Positions 12,814 to 21,642 of a stretch of DNA of 21,642 bases are shown piece by piece (position 1 is the first letter of the stretch; each line of letters starts with the position of its first letter). The stretch comes from a virus: IMG/VR virus record IMGVR_UViG_3300020055_000182, positions 1 through 21,642 of that record. The stretch is one strand, 5' to 3'. Made by a program: the position numbers and the translations under genes. A model generated the notes under the pieces. The model had not been told where the DNA came from. It worked only from the letters and a program-made list of their open reading frames with translations, and searched no databases.

Positions 12814-15800
12814 GCCAAATCCTCCGAATACAAGTCCGTGATAACGACTTCCCCGCCCTCAAAGCCCAATTCATTGTCCCCTGTATTTAGCGTTTCACCG
12901 AAACCCAAGGTGAAGCCGCCCGAACTTGCTCGCTTACGAACCAGCACTCGGAGTTCTTTGAGGTTCACTGTTTCCAAGAAGTTGTAGGATGCGCTCTTTT
13001 CATTGAACTTCTCATTTCGTAGATTGGAATTGATTTGCTTTTGCGTCACCAAAAGTTCCGAGAACAAATCCGACAGTTGCTTTGAGTAGCGACCAAGTTC
13101 CAAACGCATGAGTCCGGTCAACTCATGCTCAATCTGCAAGACCATGTATTGACCCATCTCAATGTTCTCTTGTTTAATTTCCACATTGATAATGTCGCCA
13201 GCCCTCAGTTGGGAAAGACCTTCATTGCCCACGGTCATGATGAGTTTTTGGTTGAAGGTGGAGTGTAGGCGAAGTAACTCAAGAGCCTTCTTGTCCACTT
13301 CATCCTGCGTTAGCAGAGTCTTATCGTGATGCTCCAATGTCTTTCTACCACGCTTCTGTATGCTTCGCAAATCTTTGCGTTCTGCTTTGTGAACACTACC
13401 GTAAACAATCACTTCGTTGTAGAAATCAAACAGAGTCGTTGCCTTTTCAAATTCAAATATCTTGAACTTACTGCTTTCATTCAAAACCACATTACTGTAG
13501 TGCGAGGAATCGTTTTGTTGTGTTACCGAGAAGGTCCCATTTTCTTCAAGCAGAACGAAGTCCTTCTTCTCCATAATGTGGCGAATAGCCGCATACAAGT
13601 CAACGCCTTTGAAGTTTGGAGCGAGATAATACGGATAATCGGTGTTGTTGGAAATGGTAAAGTCAATCCCATTTTGCTCAAAGAGTTCATTTATGAGGTC
13701 TTCTGCCTCCAAGCAGATTGTAGCAGTGCTACCGATAGCAACTCGGTTAGGGTTGATTCTCATCTCATCAAAAGTGGTAACAGTAAAGGTTTCCGAAACG
13801 GAAACGATTCCCTTCATGTTTACCTTTTCGGAAAGAGTGATACTATCAATGAAAGCGTTCTCTTCACAAATGACGCTCATTTTTTTGTTGTTTTCTCCAT
13901 CACTAAAGAACAGACTGTGTTCTCCCTCAGCCAAGACATTCCCAATGGTATGCTGAACCAGACTTGGCCCAGCGTTCTGCCTATCGCAGTCTACTACAAC
14001 AAACATGGATAGAACCCCTTCATTCTCAATGAAGTTGCCCGGAGTTTCGTCATTCCCTTCTCTCACAGTGTAATTGTCTTTTGTGTTGAACACTTTGCGC
14101 TCTCCGGGGACCTTGGTATATTCGGAGGATAGCGTTCCAATGTTGAGTTTGTCGGGGAAGAAGTCGTAAAGGCAGGTTTCGTTTGGTTGTAGGATTCTGT
14201 AAGGGGTGTTGTCTAGAAGTTCGGAGTCCGTAATCAAGTGATGGTCGGTTGAGGTGGTATCGTCCACTTCATGGGCAACAACATAAACGAGGTTAAGGGG
14301 CGAAATGTTGTTCATGCTAATTCCCAACTCTTCGGAAACGGCCTTAGCAGTAGCATCCACAAACTCATAGGTAGTTGAGGTGCTTACAGAAGTCCCAGTA
14401 ACATGCCTACCAGTTTCGGGGACCAAGTAGCAACCGGTCAAATCAATGTATTTCAAAAAGGCGTTCTGCCCACTGCTTACACTGATGGTATTCTTCTTCA
14501 AAACGCCGTTTGAGGATTTTACATCTACAACTGTTGGCAGAGTGTGAGTGTAGAGTCTTGGTTTGAAAACCATGTTGACTCCGGCAACACCGTAAGGTTT
14601 AGACAAAGAATCGTGCGAAGTGTCCCCTAGATTCTCAACGCTCTTGAACTGAAAAGCATCGTCGTGCAAAGCAACATGGTAGCCCTCAACTGGGGTCAAG
14701 GAAGCATCAGTTGTATTATTCAGCAAGAGTATTCCTTCTGAATCTGCTAGAACTTGAGTGGTCATTCCCACCTTTGCTGAGTGTTCCTTTGTTGCATTTT
14801 CAACTTCGTAAGTTCCGAGAACAACTCCAATTGTGGAGGATAGGCCGTGTGTTCCGGTAGAGGATTGAAGCGAGTTCACTAGGTTTTGAATGGTCCGAAT
14901 ATCACTAGCCTCCGCCGAGTTTGAGTTGACTTGCAGATTAATTCCGCCATTCCCGGCCCCCGGCGTGGAACTACCAAATACATCGGTAAACAGGGGCAAA
15001 AGGATTTCAGCATCGGTTCCATAGAAAACAGAATTACCATCGTCGTCCTCTTTGTATTTGTCACCGCTAGTCTGACCCCAAGTGCTAGTATCGGGCAAAA
15101 TAACGCACTTCAAAGGATTCATTGAACCCAAGTCAACTTTGTAGACGCTATCTTTTTGATTCTTACCGTAGAAGAAATGCCCTGTTGTTTCAACAACTAC
15201 TGCATTGTTTGCTCTAGAGCCATCTTGAGTCAATCTGCCGTTAGCAGAAAGAGTGTATGAGGCAAGACTACCGCTAGCGATTTCCCCAATGAACTGCCCG
15301 TTTTCTGCATCGTAAAGTTTGTCCCCTGCGCTCAAAGTTTGGTTACTATCAAAAGTAATGACTGTTCCACTTATTCCTGTAACGGCCATATTTCCGTAAC
15401 TGTCCGGGTCAACCACATAAGACGACATTGAGTAGGAAACATTTCCTGCAATCTTAGAAGGAATTGGTTTTTCGGGATTGACTGGGTTGAACAGGAAATC
15501 AAAACACAACTCTGTCAAGCGCATGAGGCCAAAGCGTTTCAAGGTAGAAATGTCTTGGTTGCTTTGAATAGCAGAAGTTTGGAAGTTTGAATCTCTTAAT
15601 GCTAGTCTGCTTCCCAAGCCCACGCTAGAATCCTTCGTGTTCTTGTCTTCCAAAAAGAACATGGAATACTCGTTAAGCGTCTTATCACTTCTCATGAGGC
15701 TATCTGTTCTAAGAGAAGAATAAGGTAACAAGTCAGAAGTGATGTAGAGGAACAATCTCAATGCGGATTGGTCGTAATCTACAAACTTGGCCATATTCTG

Positions 15801-18800
15801 TTCAAAGTTACCGCCTCTGTATTTGTTCTCATCTACATCGGTGTGAATGCGAGTATTCGCCCCATTAGAACCAAAAGAACTCGTTTGCCCTCTAAAGTCC
15901 ACTTGGAAAGACCTGTGAGAACTATCTGTTTTATCAAACAGGTTTAGGTTGCTTGTGGAGGTATTTGGTTTAAACTGGTAGGCTTCGGTGTGATGGTTGA
16001 GAAGCGACCTATTGTTGTAGAACTTAGGTAGAATGAAACGAGAACTAAATGCAGTATCTCTAAACAATCCCTTCTCTAACCCAAAGTTACCAATCGTTCT
16101 GCCGTTCATCTTGTAGTAGAGTTGCCCGTGCTTTTCAGCATAATCATCGGAACCCGAATTGATGTTCTCTAAGTTCAACGGCGAGGTTCCGTAACTGTTC
16201 AAGAGAGGGTGAGGAATAGTCAGTATCTTTCCGCCCCAAAGGTGCGCTCCGTTGATGAACACCAAATCATGAGTAGGTTTTCCCATGCTATACACAATGT
16301 CCGACACACTGAAATTGTAAAGCGTCCTATCCAAGTAAACATAGATTCCCACTGCTGAAGAAGTAGTCCCAATAACAATTCTAGAAACCTTACCAACAAA
16401 GGTCTTGGAGTCCCCAACAAACAACGAATCGCCGGGGTTCAAATCGTAAGCAGTAGTAGAAGTTGTGATGAAGTAGGAGTCATCAGTTTCCGTTGAAACG
16501 GTAGTAACTGTGGCTACCTGTGTAAAGGTGTATTCGGTGGTGTCAAAGTGATACTCCACCTTCCTTCCCAAAGTAACGGGAATGTAGGGAGCCAACTCAA
16601 TTTCAGAGAAGTTGTCTTTCTTGCTAATGCTAACCACTTCAAAGTCCATCAGCGTATTGACGGTATCAAAGGTGGCTGGGTCACTGCTACCAAACTCATC
16701 GTGTAGTTTTGCTTGGAAACTACGGTCTTCGGAAATAGAACTGGGTTTGTTGATAGCGTAGCCAACTGCTCTAGGGTCTGTATGGCTACTTGTTCCTGCA
16801 AGCAAAGCGGTTTCTGCACCAGTAGAAGCATTGATTTGGTTGCCCCCTGTAAAGAACACTCCCTTGTTTGCTGAACCGGTGAGAGAAGTGGGAGAGTTTG
16901 TTGCAAGATGGGACGAACCTAGAGCCTTTGTGAAGATGTAGTTCTTGTCGCTAGAAACATAGATGAAATCGTTATTTGCTTCGGACATTGCGCCCCTTGC
17001 AAAAATCAATCTAATTTTGAAAACGCCGTAGGTTTCCTTGTCAGTCACCTCACCAATGTAGCCATGTTCTGTGAAAAGGTGGTCGCCAACTTCGGGTAAG
17101 TTGGTAAATTGAATGGCCATAATGTCTGTTTCTAGTTCAGTATCGCCCAATGCAACATCAAACCGATTTCCATCCATCGGCACTAGTTTGTTGTATGGAC
17201 TGTTGCTGGAATAAACAATGTCTTCGCTAAACAAACTGTTGAGGTTCACGATTGGAGAAATCAGTTTGTTGAACTTATCTCGGCCTTTGACCTCAAAGAT
17301 AGTCTGCCCGTTCTCCTTCTTACTCACAACCTCTTCAATTTCGCCGTTAAACCGCTCTACATGGACGAGGAATTCACCGCCAGTATATCGCAAGGGGTCG
17401 GCGTAATAGGAGTCCCCTGTGAACGCTAGGGTAATCATTTTCTTGGTAGCGTCTGCGGCAGTTACAGTGGCGAAGAGTTCTTCCATATTTAGCGAAATAA
17501 AAGATACGCTAAGTTTAGAGAATCTGTCATTAATAATGTCAAAATCAACCATTAGGGTTTTATCTGTAAAATTGTATGCCCGACGATATGCAATCGCTCC
17601 AGAAGTCGGACTGTAATAGCCGGAACTTAGAATGGCTTCTGTTTCCAAACGGCTTCTGTTTCGCATTGTAATGGTTTGCGAGAAATTACTGAAACCCCCA
17701 ATGGTTTGAACAATGTAGATGCGACCATCAATTTTCATCTCATCTCCCACATTGATGAAGTCGTCCAAATCAAAATCAGTATTGAAGGTAAATCCATGAG
17801 AACCATCATCCGAGGTAATGGTTGCTTCAAGAGCAAACCAATCGTCCAAGGTCGCACGGTGGACAATATGCCTCACTTTGTATTCGGTGAACTCCGTGAT
17901 TTTCTTTTGTAGAATGCGAGCCGTATCAACAATCTTGGTTTCCGAAAAGCCACCTCTTCCGCTAACAGAGTCGTAGGTCTTGTGACTGTAGACGCCATAA
18001 GTGAAGTTGGCCCTCAAAGGAGAATGGTCGTAGTGAAGGTATCGCTTTGGCCCTGTGTGGGAGCGTGTAGTAATATCTCCGTCGCTATCTCTGCGAGCGT
18101 TTGGATAACTGGAATCATAGTTGTGACCTTGATAGGTAACGGTTTGCCCCTCGTTTGTTGTCAACGGAGAGTAGGTCGTGTCCAGCGTTCTCAAGTTATC
18201 CGTAACGGTAACTCTCAAAGAGAACTTACTGTAGTCAACAATGGTTTGTCCAAAGTCTTGCTTGGTAATGAATGTATGAGCATCCTTGTTGCCACTCAAT
18301 GAGTCTTTGCTGAGAGTGTATGAAGCGGCAGAACCGCCGTTCTGCATGACATAGTATTTCGTGTCATGATTCAGTTCACCTTCTTTGTCAAGCCCATCGT
18401 AGAAGTAAAACAGTGGTCTAGCACAAACCAAGTTGGATTCAAGGTCTGCACTAGTAGAGTCTTGAAGAATACCAGCGGAAAGAGCAATCACATCAGTAGC
18501 CTTTGTGGGGCCTTTGAAAATCATAAACTTTGTATCTTTAGGAATTTCATTGCCAATCTTTGGTTCAAACTCAAAAGCATCTCCAGTAGTGTCTTCACTA
18601 ATGACTTCCTTAATCCTAGCAAAGTGATGCTTGTAATCATCATCCGAATAAATCAACACAAAGTAATCGTAAGTATCAAAGTCGCCGGGATTGAACAAAA
18701 CTCCGTCAGTTGTCAAAGCATCATAGCACTTAATGCGAAAACCTTTGGTATTGTGAAGATTGGAGTATTCTGTAACTGAACCTGCAAAGTGGGCAATAGT

Positions 18801-18929
18801 GAATGAAATGTCGCCGTTTGGAACAACTGCCGTAAACATACGGTCATTGTCGGAAAAGGAAGACTGCTGAAACATAGGGTTTGTAGGGGCACTATCAGCC
18901 GCACTAAACGGATTGAGAGCCAACGCCAT
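12810..18929 (-). CDS. 2039-aa tail hub / tail-tip protein with a very large internal insertion
   Basis: The largest gene of the window. Two segments look like halves of a phage baseplate/tail hub (gpD/gp27-type) protein. Residues about 455-560 include GEFLVHVERFNG and FEVKGRDKFNKL, matching the conserved GRD region. Residues about 1746-1965 include LRAGDIINVEI, QYMVLQIEHELTG and LELGRYSKQL, matching the C-terminal hub half. Between them lie about 1170 residues of beta-rich sequence with recurring small modules of pattern GDxLF...F(I/V)Gx(I/V) near 612-632, 825-855 and 1180-1220. The N-terminal 450 residues are also beta-rich and unassigned. The end (1965-2039) is Gly-rich. It starts in TAATG at the upstream stop. 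Tail-tip function is well supported by order (tape measure, tail protein, LamG, hub); exact domain boundaries are inferred. Confidence 0.78.
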   Translation of the reverse strand: MALALNPFSAADSAPTNPMFQQSSFSDNDRMFTAVVPNGDISFTIAHFAGSVTEYSNLHNTKGFRIKCYDALTTDGVLFNPGDFDTYDYFVLIYSDDDYKHHFARIKEVISEDTTGDAFEFEPKIGNEIPKDTKFMIFKGPTKATDVIALSAGILQDSTSADLESNLVCARPLFYFYDGLDKEGELNHDTKYYVMQNGGSAASYTLSKDSLSGNKDAHTFITKQDFGQTIVDYSKFSLRVTVTDNLRTLDTTYSPLTTNEGQTVTYQGHNYDSSYPNARRDSDGDITTRSHTGPKRYLHYDHSPLRANFTYGVYSHKTYDSVSGRGGFSETKIVDTARILQKKITEFTEYKVRHIVHRATLDDWFALEATITSDDGSHGFTFNTDFDLDDFINVGDEMKIDGRIYIVQTIGGFSNFSQTITMRNRSRLETEAILSSGYYSPTSGAIAYRRAYNFTDKTLMVDFDIINDRFSKLSVSFISLNMEELFATVTAADATKKMITLAFTGDSYYADPLRYTGGEFLVHVERFNGEIEEVVSKKENGQTIFEVKGRDKFNKLISPIVNLNSLFSEDIVYSSNSPYNKLVPMDGNRFDVALGDTELETDIMAIQFTNLPEVGDHLFTEHGYIGEVTDKETYGVFKIRLIFARGAMSEANNDFIYVSSDKNYIFTKALGSSHLATNSPTSLTGSANKGVFFTGGNQINASTGAETALLAGTSSHTDPRAVGYAINKPSSISEDRSFQAKLHDEFGSSDPATFDTVNTLMDFEVVSISKKDNFSEIELAPYIPVTLGRKVEYHFDTTEYTFTQVATVTTVSTETDDSYFITTSTTAYDLNPGDSLFVGDSKTFVGKVSRIVIGTTSSAVGIYVYLDRTLYNFSVSDIVYSMGKPTHDLVFINGAHLWGGKILTIPHPLLNSYGTSPLNLENINSGSDDYAEKHGQLYYKMNGRTIGNFGLEKGLFRDTAFSSRFILPKFYNNRSLLNHHTEAYQFKPNTSTSNLNLFDKTDSSHRSFQVDFRGQTSSFGSNGANTRIHTDVDENKYRGGNFEQNMAKFVDYDQSALRLFLYITSDLLPYSSLRTDSLMRSDKTLNEYSMFFLEDKNTKDSSVGLGSRLALRDSNFQTSAIQSNQDISTLKRFGLMRLTELCFDFLFNPVNPEKPIPSKIAGNVSYSMSSYVVDPDSYGNMAVTGISGTVITFDSNQTLSAGDKLYDAENGQFIGEIASGSLASYTLSANGRLTQDGSRANNAVVVETTGHFFYGKNQKDSVYKVDLGSMNPLKCVILPDTSTWGQTSGDKYKEDDDGNSVFYGTDAEILLPLFTDVFGSSTPGAGNGGINLQVNSNSAEASDIRTIQNLVNSLQSSTGTHGLSSTIGVVLGTYEVENATKEHSAKVGMTTQVLADSEGILLLNNTTDASLTPVEGYHVALHDDAFQFKSVENLGDTSHDSLSKPYGVAGVNMVFKPRLYTHTLPTVVDVKSSNGVLKKNTISVSSGQNAFLKYIDLTGCYLVPETGRHVTGTSVSTSTTYEFVDATAKAVSEELGISMNNISPLNLVYVVAHEVDDTTSTDHHLITDSELLDNTPYRILQPNETCLYDFFPDKLNIGTLSSEYTKVPGERKVFNTKDNYTVREGNDETPGNFIENEGVLSMFVVVDCDRQNAGPSLVQHTIGNVLAEGEHSLFFSDGENNKKMSVICEENAFIDSITLSEKVNMKGIVSVSETFTVTTFDEMRINPNRVAIGSTATICLEAEDLINELFEQNGIDFTISNNTDYPYYLAPNFKGVDLYAAIRHIMEKKDFVLLEENGTFSVTQQNDSSHYSNVVLNESSKFKIFEFEKATTLFDFYNEVIVYGSVHKAERKDLRSIQKRGRKTLEHHDKTLLTQDEVDKKALELLRLHSTFNQKLIMTVGNEGLSQLRAGDIINVEIKQENIEMGQYMVLQIEHELTGLMRLELGRYSKQLSDLFSELLVTQKQINSNLRNEKFNEKSASYNFLETVNLKELRVLVRKRASSGGFTLGFGETLNTGDNELGFEGGEVVITDLYSEDLA

Positions 18930-20047
18930 TACAAGTCCACCTCTTCAAATCGTAGATACAAAAGCGTGTTATCATAGTTTGGGAGAAGGTTGTTTCTTCC
19001 AGCAAATTGGCTTTTCCTGTAATTCAGCAAAGCCATCTCATGCATCTCTCCCATGAATTGTTTGTTGGTAATGGCTGATTCACTACCAGTTGCACCTTGG
19101 CCATTTGCTCCAATGTAGAAGTCTTCTCTAGAAAAAGAAAAGCCATCTGTTTGGGAATGAGTAGCAGTCTTAACGAGGTTTCCGTTAAAGTAGATTCTAA
19201 GTGTTTTACCTGTGTCATTCCAAGCGCAAGCGATATGAAACAGATTGTTGATGTAAAGTGGGTCTTTGTCTTCATGAAAGAAAACAGTCCCGTTAGCCGA
19301 AGTGTCCACATCAGCCGACATGGTAAGGTCTGTAGCAGAATCAACAGAAGCAATAGTTCCCATGCTAATGAAGTTCCCGCCATCTCTGTAAAACAACTCC
19401 AAGCCTGCATAGAAACCAGCCGTGCTAGAAACGACAAGCGTAGTTCCGCTAACCGAGGTAACTGTCCCCGAATTGTCATACTTCACCTTACCATCAGTGG
19501 TGAAACCCGAAACGCCACTGTAGGTGTAGTGGCGAGCAATGTTCGGAGTAATCAGCGTATCAGTGTCAATGACTTCCGTAGTGCTTCCCAAGCGAATTCT
19601 CGCTCTAATCTTGTAGGTAGCGGGTTGGTTCTCATTGTGCAGAGAAGTGTTCACAAGGCTGATTTGAAAATCGCTACTGTAGAAAATCATCATTTCGTGG
19701 GTCAAGCGGTTGGTTCTTGACAAATACAATTCGCTTTCATAGTTTCCCTCAAGGCTCGCATCATAGACGGATTGGCCCAAAGCAGGAAGAATCTTCTTTG
19801 ATGCGGTAATGCTTGGTGGAGTTCTTGTGGCATCGTATGTCCCATAGCCATTAATGTCATATGGAGTCACAATAGCCTCAAAGGTAAAATCGCCTTCATG
19901 GACCCAAATGCCGTAAGCGGCCTCATCAGTAGTGTCTGCTACAGAGTTGGCGTCGGGGACATTGGCCGAATAATCAATGGTTGCAAAGGCATTACACATT
20001 ACAGGAAATACGAGTGAACGCTGATTTCCTGTAAAAATAGAATACAT
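18929..20047 (-). CDS. 372-aa LamG/concanavalin-like lectin tail protein
   Basis: A jelly-roll (laminin G-like / concanavalin A-like) domain is indicated by WVHEGDFTFEAIVTPYD (49-65), DPLYINNLFHIACAWNDTGK (262-281), LRIYFNGNLVKTATHS (283-298), DFYIGANGQ (309-317) and the closing LLYLRFEEVDL. These are typical LamG-3 signatures and suggest glycan or cell-surface binding on the tail. Residues about 190-258 form a separate small beta module (LVVSSTAGFYAGLELFYRD, then FISMGTI) that seems inserted within the jelly roll and resembles modules of the neighbouring 2039-aa protein. The ATG has GAGGTG about 6 nt upstream. The stop overlaps the hub start by one base. Confidence 0.82.
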   Translation of the reverse strand: MYSIFTGNQRSLVFPVMCNAFATIDYSANVPDANSVADTTDEAAYGIWVHEGDFTFEAIVTPYDINGYGTYDATRTPPSITASKKILPALGQSVYDASLEGNYESELYLSRTNRLTHEMMIFYSSDFQISLVNTSLHNENQPATYKIRARIRLGSTTEVIDTDTLITPNIARHYTYSGVSGFTTDGKVKYDNSGTVTSVSGTTLVVSSTAGFYAGLELFYRDGGNFISMGTIASVDSATDLTMSADVDTSANGTVFFHEDKDPLYINNLFHIACAWNDTGKTLRIYFNGNLVKTATHSQTDGFSFSREDFYIGANGQGATGSESAITNKQFMGEMHEMALLNYRKSQFAGRNNLLPNYDNTLLYLRFEEVDL

Positions 20048-20056
20048 TTAGCCACC

Positions 20057-20707
20057 TCAAGGAATCACGGTTGCTACAACAAACTCCATGCTAAAGGAAA
20101 GTTCTACTGTATCTGCGGCAAAGTCTACGCTAAAGGAGCGCACATATCCCTTGAGTCCTGTAGCCGTAACTGAGTCGGGAAATTGACTTGCAAAGACAAT
20201 GTTTTTGTTATCCTTTTCGTTGTCACCGCCTCTTGCCCTAAAGTTAAAAGGAATGAGCGGCGTATCTGCTTCGCTTGTAGAAGTTGGCTTAAGGACATTA
20301 ACCCCACTTCTGTATTCGTAGTCCGAACCCACATAGGATGGAATGAGAACCACCAATTCATCAAAGGCTTGGTATGAGGCTAGGCCCGTAGAATCCACAC
20401 CCGAAGCAATCAATTGTGCAATCTCATGGGCAGTAAAGGTTCTTGATTCGGAATCGGTGTGACTTCTTTTAAGAGAAGTGGCATTAATGAATCCGCTAAT
20501 TGAAACTCTCTTACTTGACATACCCAAATCCAAGGCCAAAGTAGTGGATTCGCCTGTAGTCAACCCACTAAAGGGAACCGAGAAATCGGGAATTGTTTTG
20601 TCTGTAGAAATACTAACTGAATTGGCTCTCAAAGGAATAGTATCTACTTGCAAATCAGTATCGCTATTGAATTGTTGCAGTTTCAAATACACATAAAACT
20701 CTCTCAT
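20057..20707 (-). CDS. 216-aa tail protein of unknown type
   Basis: A beta-rich, cysteine-free protein with no recognised catalytic motif. It starts with FYVYLKLQQFN and continues through SISTDKTIPDFSVPFSG, ending with SFSVDFAADTVELSFSMEF, a strand-rich C-terminus typical of virion structural subunits. The ATG is preceded by GGGAG and lies 4 nt after the tape-measure stop. Directly downstream of the tape measure, tailed viruses usually encode a distal tail or tail-completion protein, so that role is inferred from position alone. Confidence 0.65.
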   Translation of the reverse strand: MREFYVYLKLQQFNSDTDLQVDTIPLRANSVSISTDKTIPDFSVPFSGLTTGESTTLALDLGMSSKRVSISGFINATSLKRSHTDSESRTFTAHEIAQLIASGVDSTGLASYQAFDELVVLIPSYVGSDYEYRSGVNVLKPTSTSEADTPLIPFNFRARGGDNEKDNKNIVFASQFPDSVTATGLKGYVRSFSVDFAADTVELSFSMEFVVATVIP

Positions 20708-20711
20708 TCAA

Positions 20712-21642
20712 TCACGCTCCCAAAGTCCTAGAAGAAGTGTTTCTGTTGATTCTGCCGTTAATCATCTGCCCAATCTTATCAGCGATTCTTCTCAGTTCAG
20801 CATCGGAAGTATCTCTAGCGTTAATGGTGATGTTGAAAGTATTGCCTCCACCTGCGGCCATTCTCTTTGATTCTGCATTGGTGTGAACTCTTGAGCCTCT
20901 TGGAAGAGAAACCAATTCGGGGCCACGCTCTCCAACGACTTGCATTGGGGTGCTGACCATTCCGCCATTTGCATGGAAACCGAACAACCCCATAAGTTTC
21001 TTAGCCACATAAAACCCAATAGCGGCGGCAATCATAGCCGCCCATGCGCCCGAAGCAACAAAAAGCACATATCCAGCAATAAGAGCAATGGTGACGGCGA
21101 TGCGGTTCACCCAAGACATTGCTGAACTGAAATAATCCCCAATGAAATTAACAAACCGCTGGCCAGTTTCTTTGAGCAAAACACCGAGCAAAACCAATCC
21201 AGCAGTAATTGCAGTAATGGCGAGGCCAGCAACAAAGAGAAGCAATCCTCCAGCCACCTTAAGCAAGCCATCAATAAGAGTCATCAAATCACCATCACCG
21301 AAGAAAGCACTCCAAATATCCTTGAGTCCATCCCATACAATCATAAGGCCAGCCATAGCAACCATACCAACGGCTTTGATGGCTTCCCAAGTGGCCTTGA
21401 GCGCATCCATAATTTGTGGGCCGAATGCCTTGAATATCATGTAGAATAAAACAACAAAGGCCATTGTCTTGAAAATGACGGCTGATACTAAAATAGCCGC
21501 CTTAACCACATGCTTCTTGATGAGTTGGAATATCTTACCAAAGTCGGTATTGTTTAACACATCAATAAATTGTTTTGCGGCTTTTTTGATTCCCCCGCCA
21601 GCAGGTTCTTGTCTTCGCCGTATTCCAGTAATCATTCCTCCG
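20712..21642 (-). CDS. Tail tape measure protein, C-terminal part (cut by window edge)
   Basis: The frame is open to the right edge, so the N-terminus is missing; an ATG at 21635 has GGAGG only 1 nt upstream, too close to be a normal site, and is probably internal. About 300 residues are visible. Several hydrophobic segments (about 47-72, 90-107, 126-156 and 183-212 from that ATG) are followed by the characteristic tape-measure C-terminus: HANGGMV, VVGERGPELVSLPRGSRV and then NTFNITINARDTSD. This motif set is typical of siphovirus and myovirus tape-measure proteins, which set tail length and exit through the tail tip on infection. Hydrophobic segments are a normal feature of such proteins. 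Confidence 0.88.
   Translation of the reverse strand, partial: GGMITGIRRRQEPAGGGIKKAAKQFIDVLNNTDFGKIFQLIKKHVVKAAILVSAVIFKTMAFVVLFYMIFKAFGPQIMDALKATWEAIKAVGMVAMAGLMIVWDGLKDIWSAFFGDGDLMTLIDGLLKVAGGLLLFVAGLAITAITAGLVLLGVLLKETGQRFVNFIGDYFSSAMSWVNRIAVTIALIAGYVLFVASGAWAAMIAAAIGFYVAKKLMGLFGFHANGGMVSTPMQVVGERGPELVSLPRGSRVHTNAESKRMAAGGGNTFNITINARDTSDAELRRIADKIGQMINGRINRNTSSRTLGA

Noticed and set aside
13326-14012. 228-aa open frame on the plus strand
   Set aside because: It lies fully inside the 2039-aa hub gene on the opposite strand, has a composition typical of antisense translation, and has no family features.
19097-19720. 207-aa open frame on the plus strand
   Set aside because: Antisense to the LamG tail gene, whose domain motifs are clear; no independent support.
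1-21642. tRNA, rRNA, CRISPR array, insertion sequence or attachment site
   Set aside because: Coding density leaves no gap above 60 nt, and no cloverleaf, direct-repeat array, transposase motif or att-like duplication was seen.
20712-21642. Membrane transporter or holin, because of several hydrophobic segments
   Set aside because: The C-terminus has typical tape-measure motifs (VVGERGPELVSLPRGSRV region and NTFNITINA), and the gene order of a tail module follows it.

Overview
This window looks like part of the genome of a tailed double-stranded DNA virus (Caudoviricetes) that infects an archaeon, most plausibly a marine euryarchaeal (magrovirus-like) virus. The replication genes are archaeo-eukaryotic in type: a family B DNA polymerase ending in a PCNA-binding (PIP) motif, an archaeo-eukaryotic primase fused to a PriL-like cysteine domain, an XPF/Hef-type ERCC4 nuclease with helix-hairpin-helix motifs, and a Cas4/RecB-like nuclease. 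The opposite strand carries a tail module (tape measure, tail hub, LamG-containing protein, fibre). The host assignment is inference from gene content; no ribosomal, tRNA or other host marker is present.

Layout. Positions 1-8993 are one compact plus-strand replication operon, with most genes overlapping by 4 nt or lying within a few bases: PolB N-terminal part (open at the left edge) - two tiny Cys4 proteins - a tail-anchored membrane microprotein - a coiled-coil protein - PolB C-terminal part - Zn-finger protein - Cas4-like nuclease - small membrane protein - unknown acidic protein - primase - ERCC4 nuclease - DUF3987-like P-loop ATPase - DUF4177-like protein - DEDDy exonuclease - membrane microprotein - Zn-ribbon protein. 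It ends at a strong hairpin/T-tract terminator (8978-9017). Positions 9052-21642 are a minus-strand late operon that converges on it. Read in its own direction it runs: tape measure C-terminus (cut by the right edge) - tail protein - LamG protein - 2039-aa tail hub - small tail protein - 850-aa fibre - a full-length HMG-CoA lyase-like enzyme. No intergenic stretch exceeds 60 bases, so promoters and any origin must lie outside the window or inside genes.

How it works together. The primase, ATPase (possible helicase), split polymerase, proofreading exonuclease and two structure-specific nucleases form most of a virus-encoded replication/repair machine. The PIP motif suggests it uses a sliding clamp encoded elsewhere. 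The tail genes encode a long, heavily decorated tail tip.

The most notable points are: (1) PolB is split exactly between motifs B and C, with four microgenes in the gap, and has altered motif B and C residues; (2) a virus-encoded HMG-CoA lyase with every catalytic residue is coupled to the tail fibre gene, which in an archaeon could divert HMG-CoA away from isoprenoid lipid synthesis; (3) the tail hub appears to be interrupted by about 1170 residues containing a small beta-module that also interrupts the LamG protein; (4) Cys4 and single-TM microproteins are interspersed throughout the replication operon.
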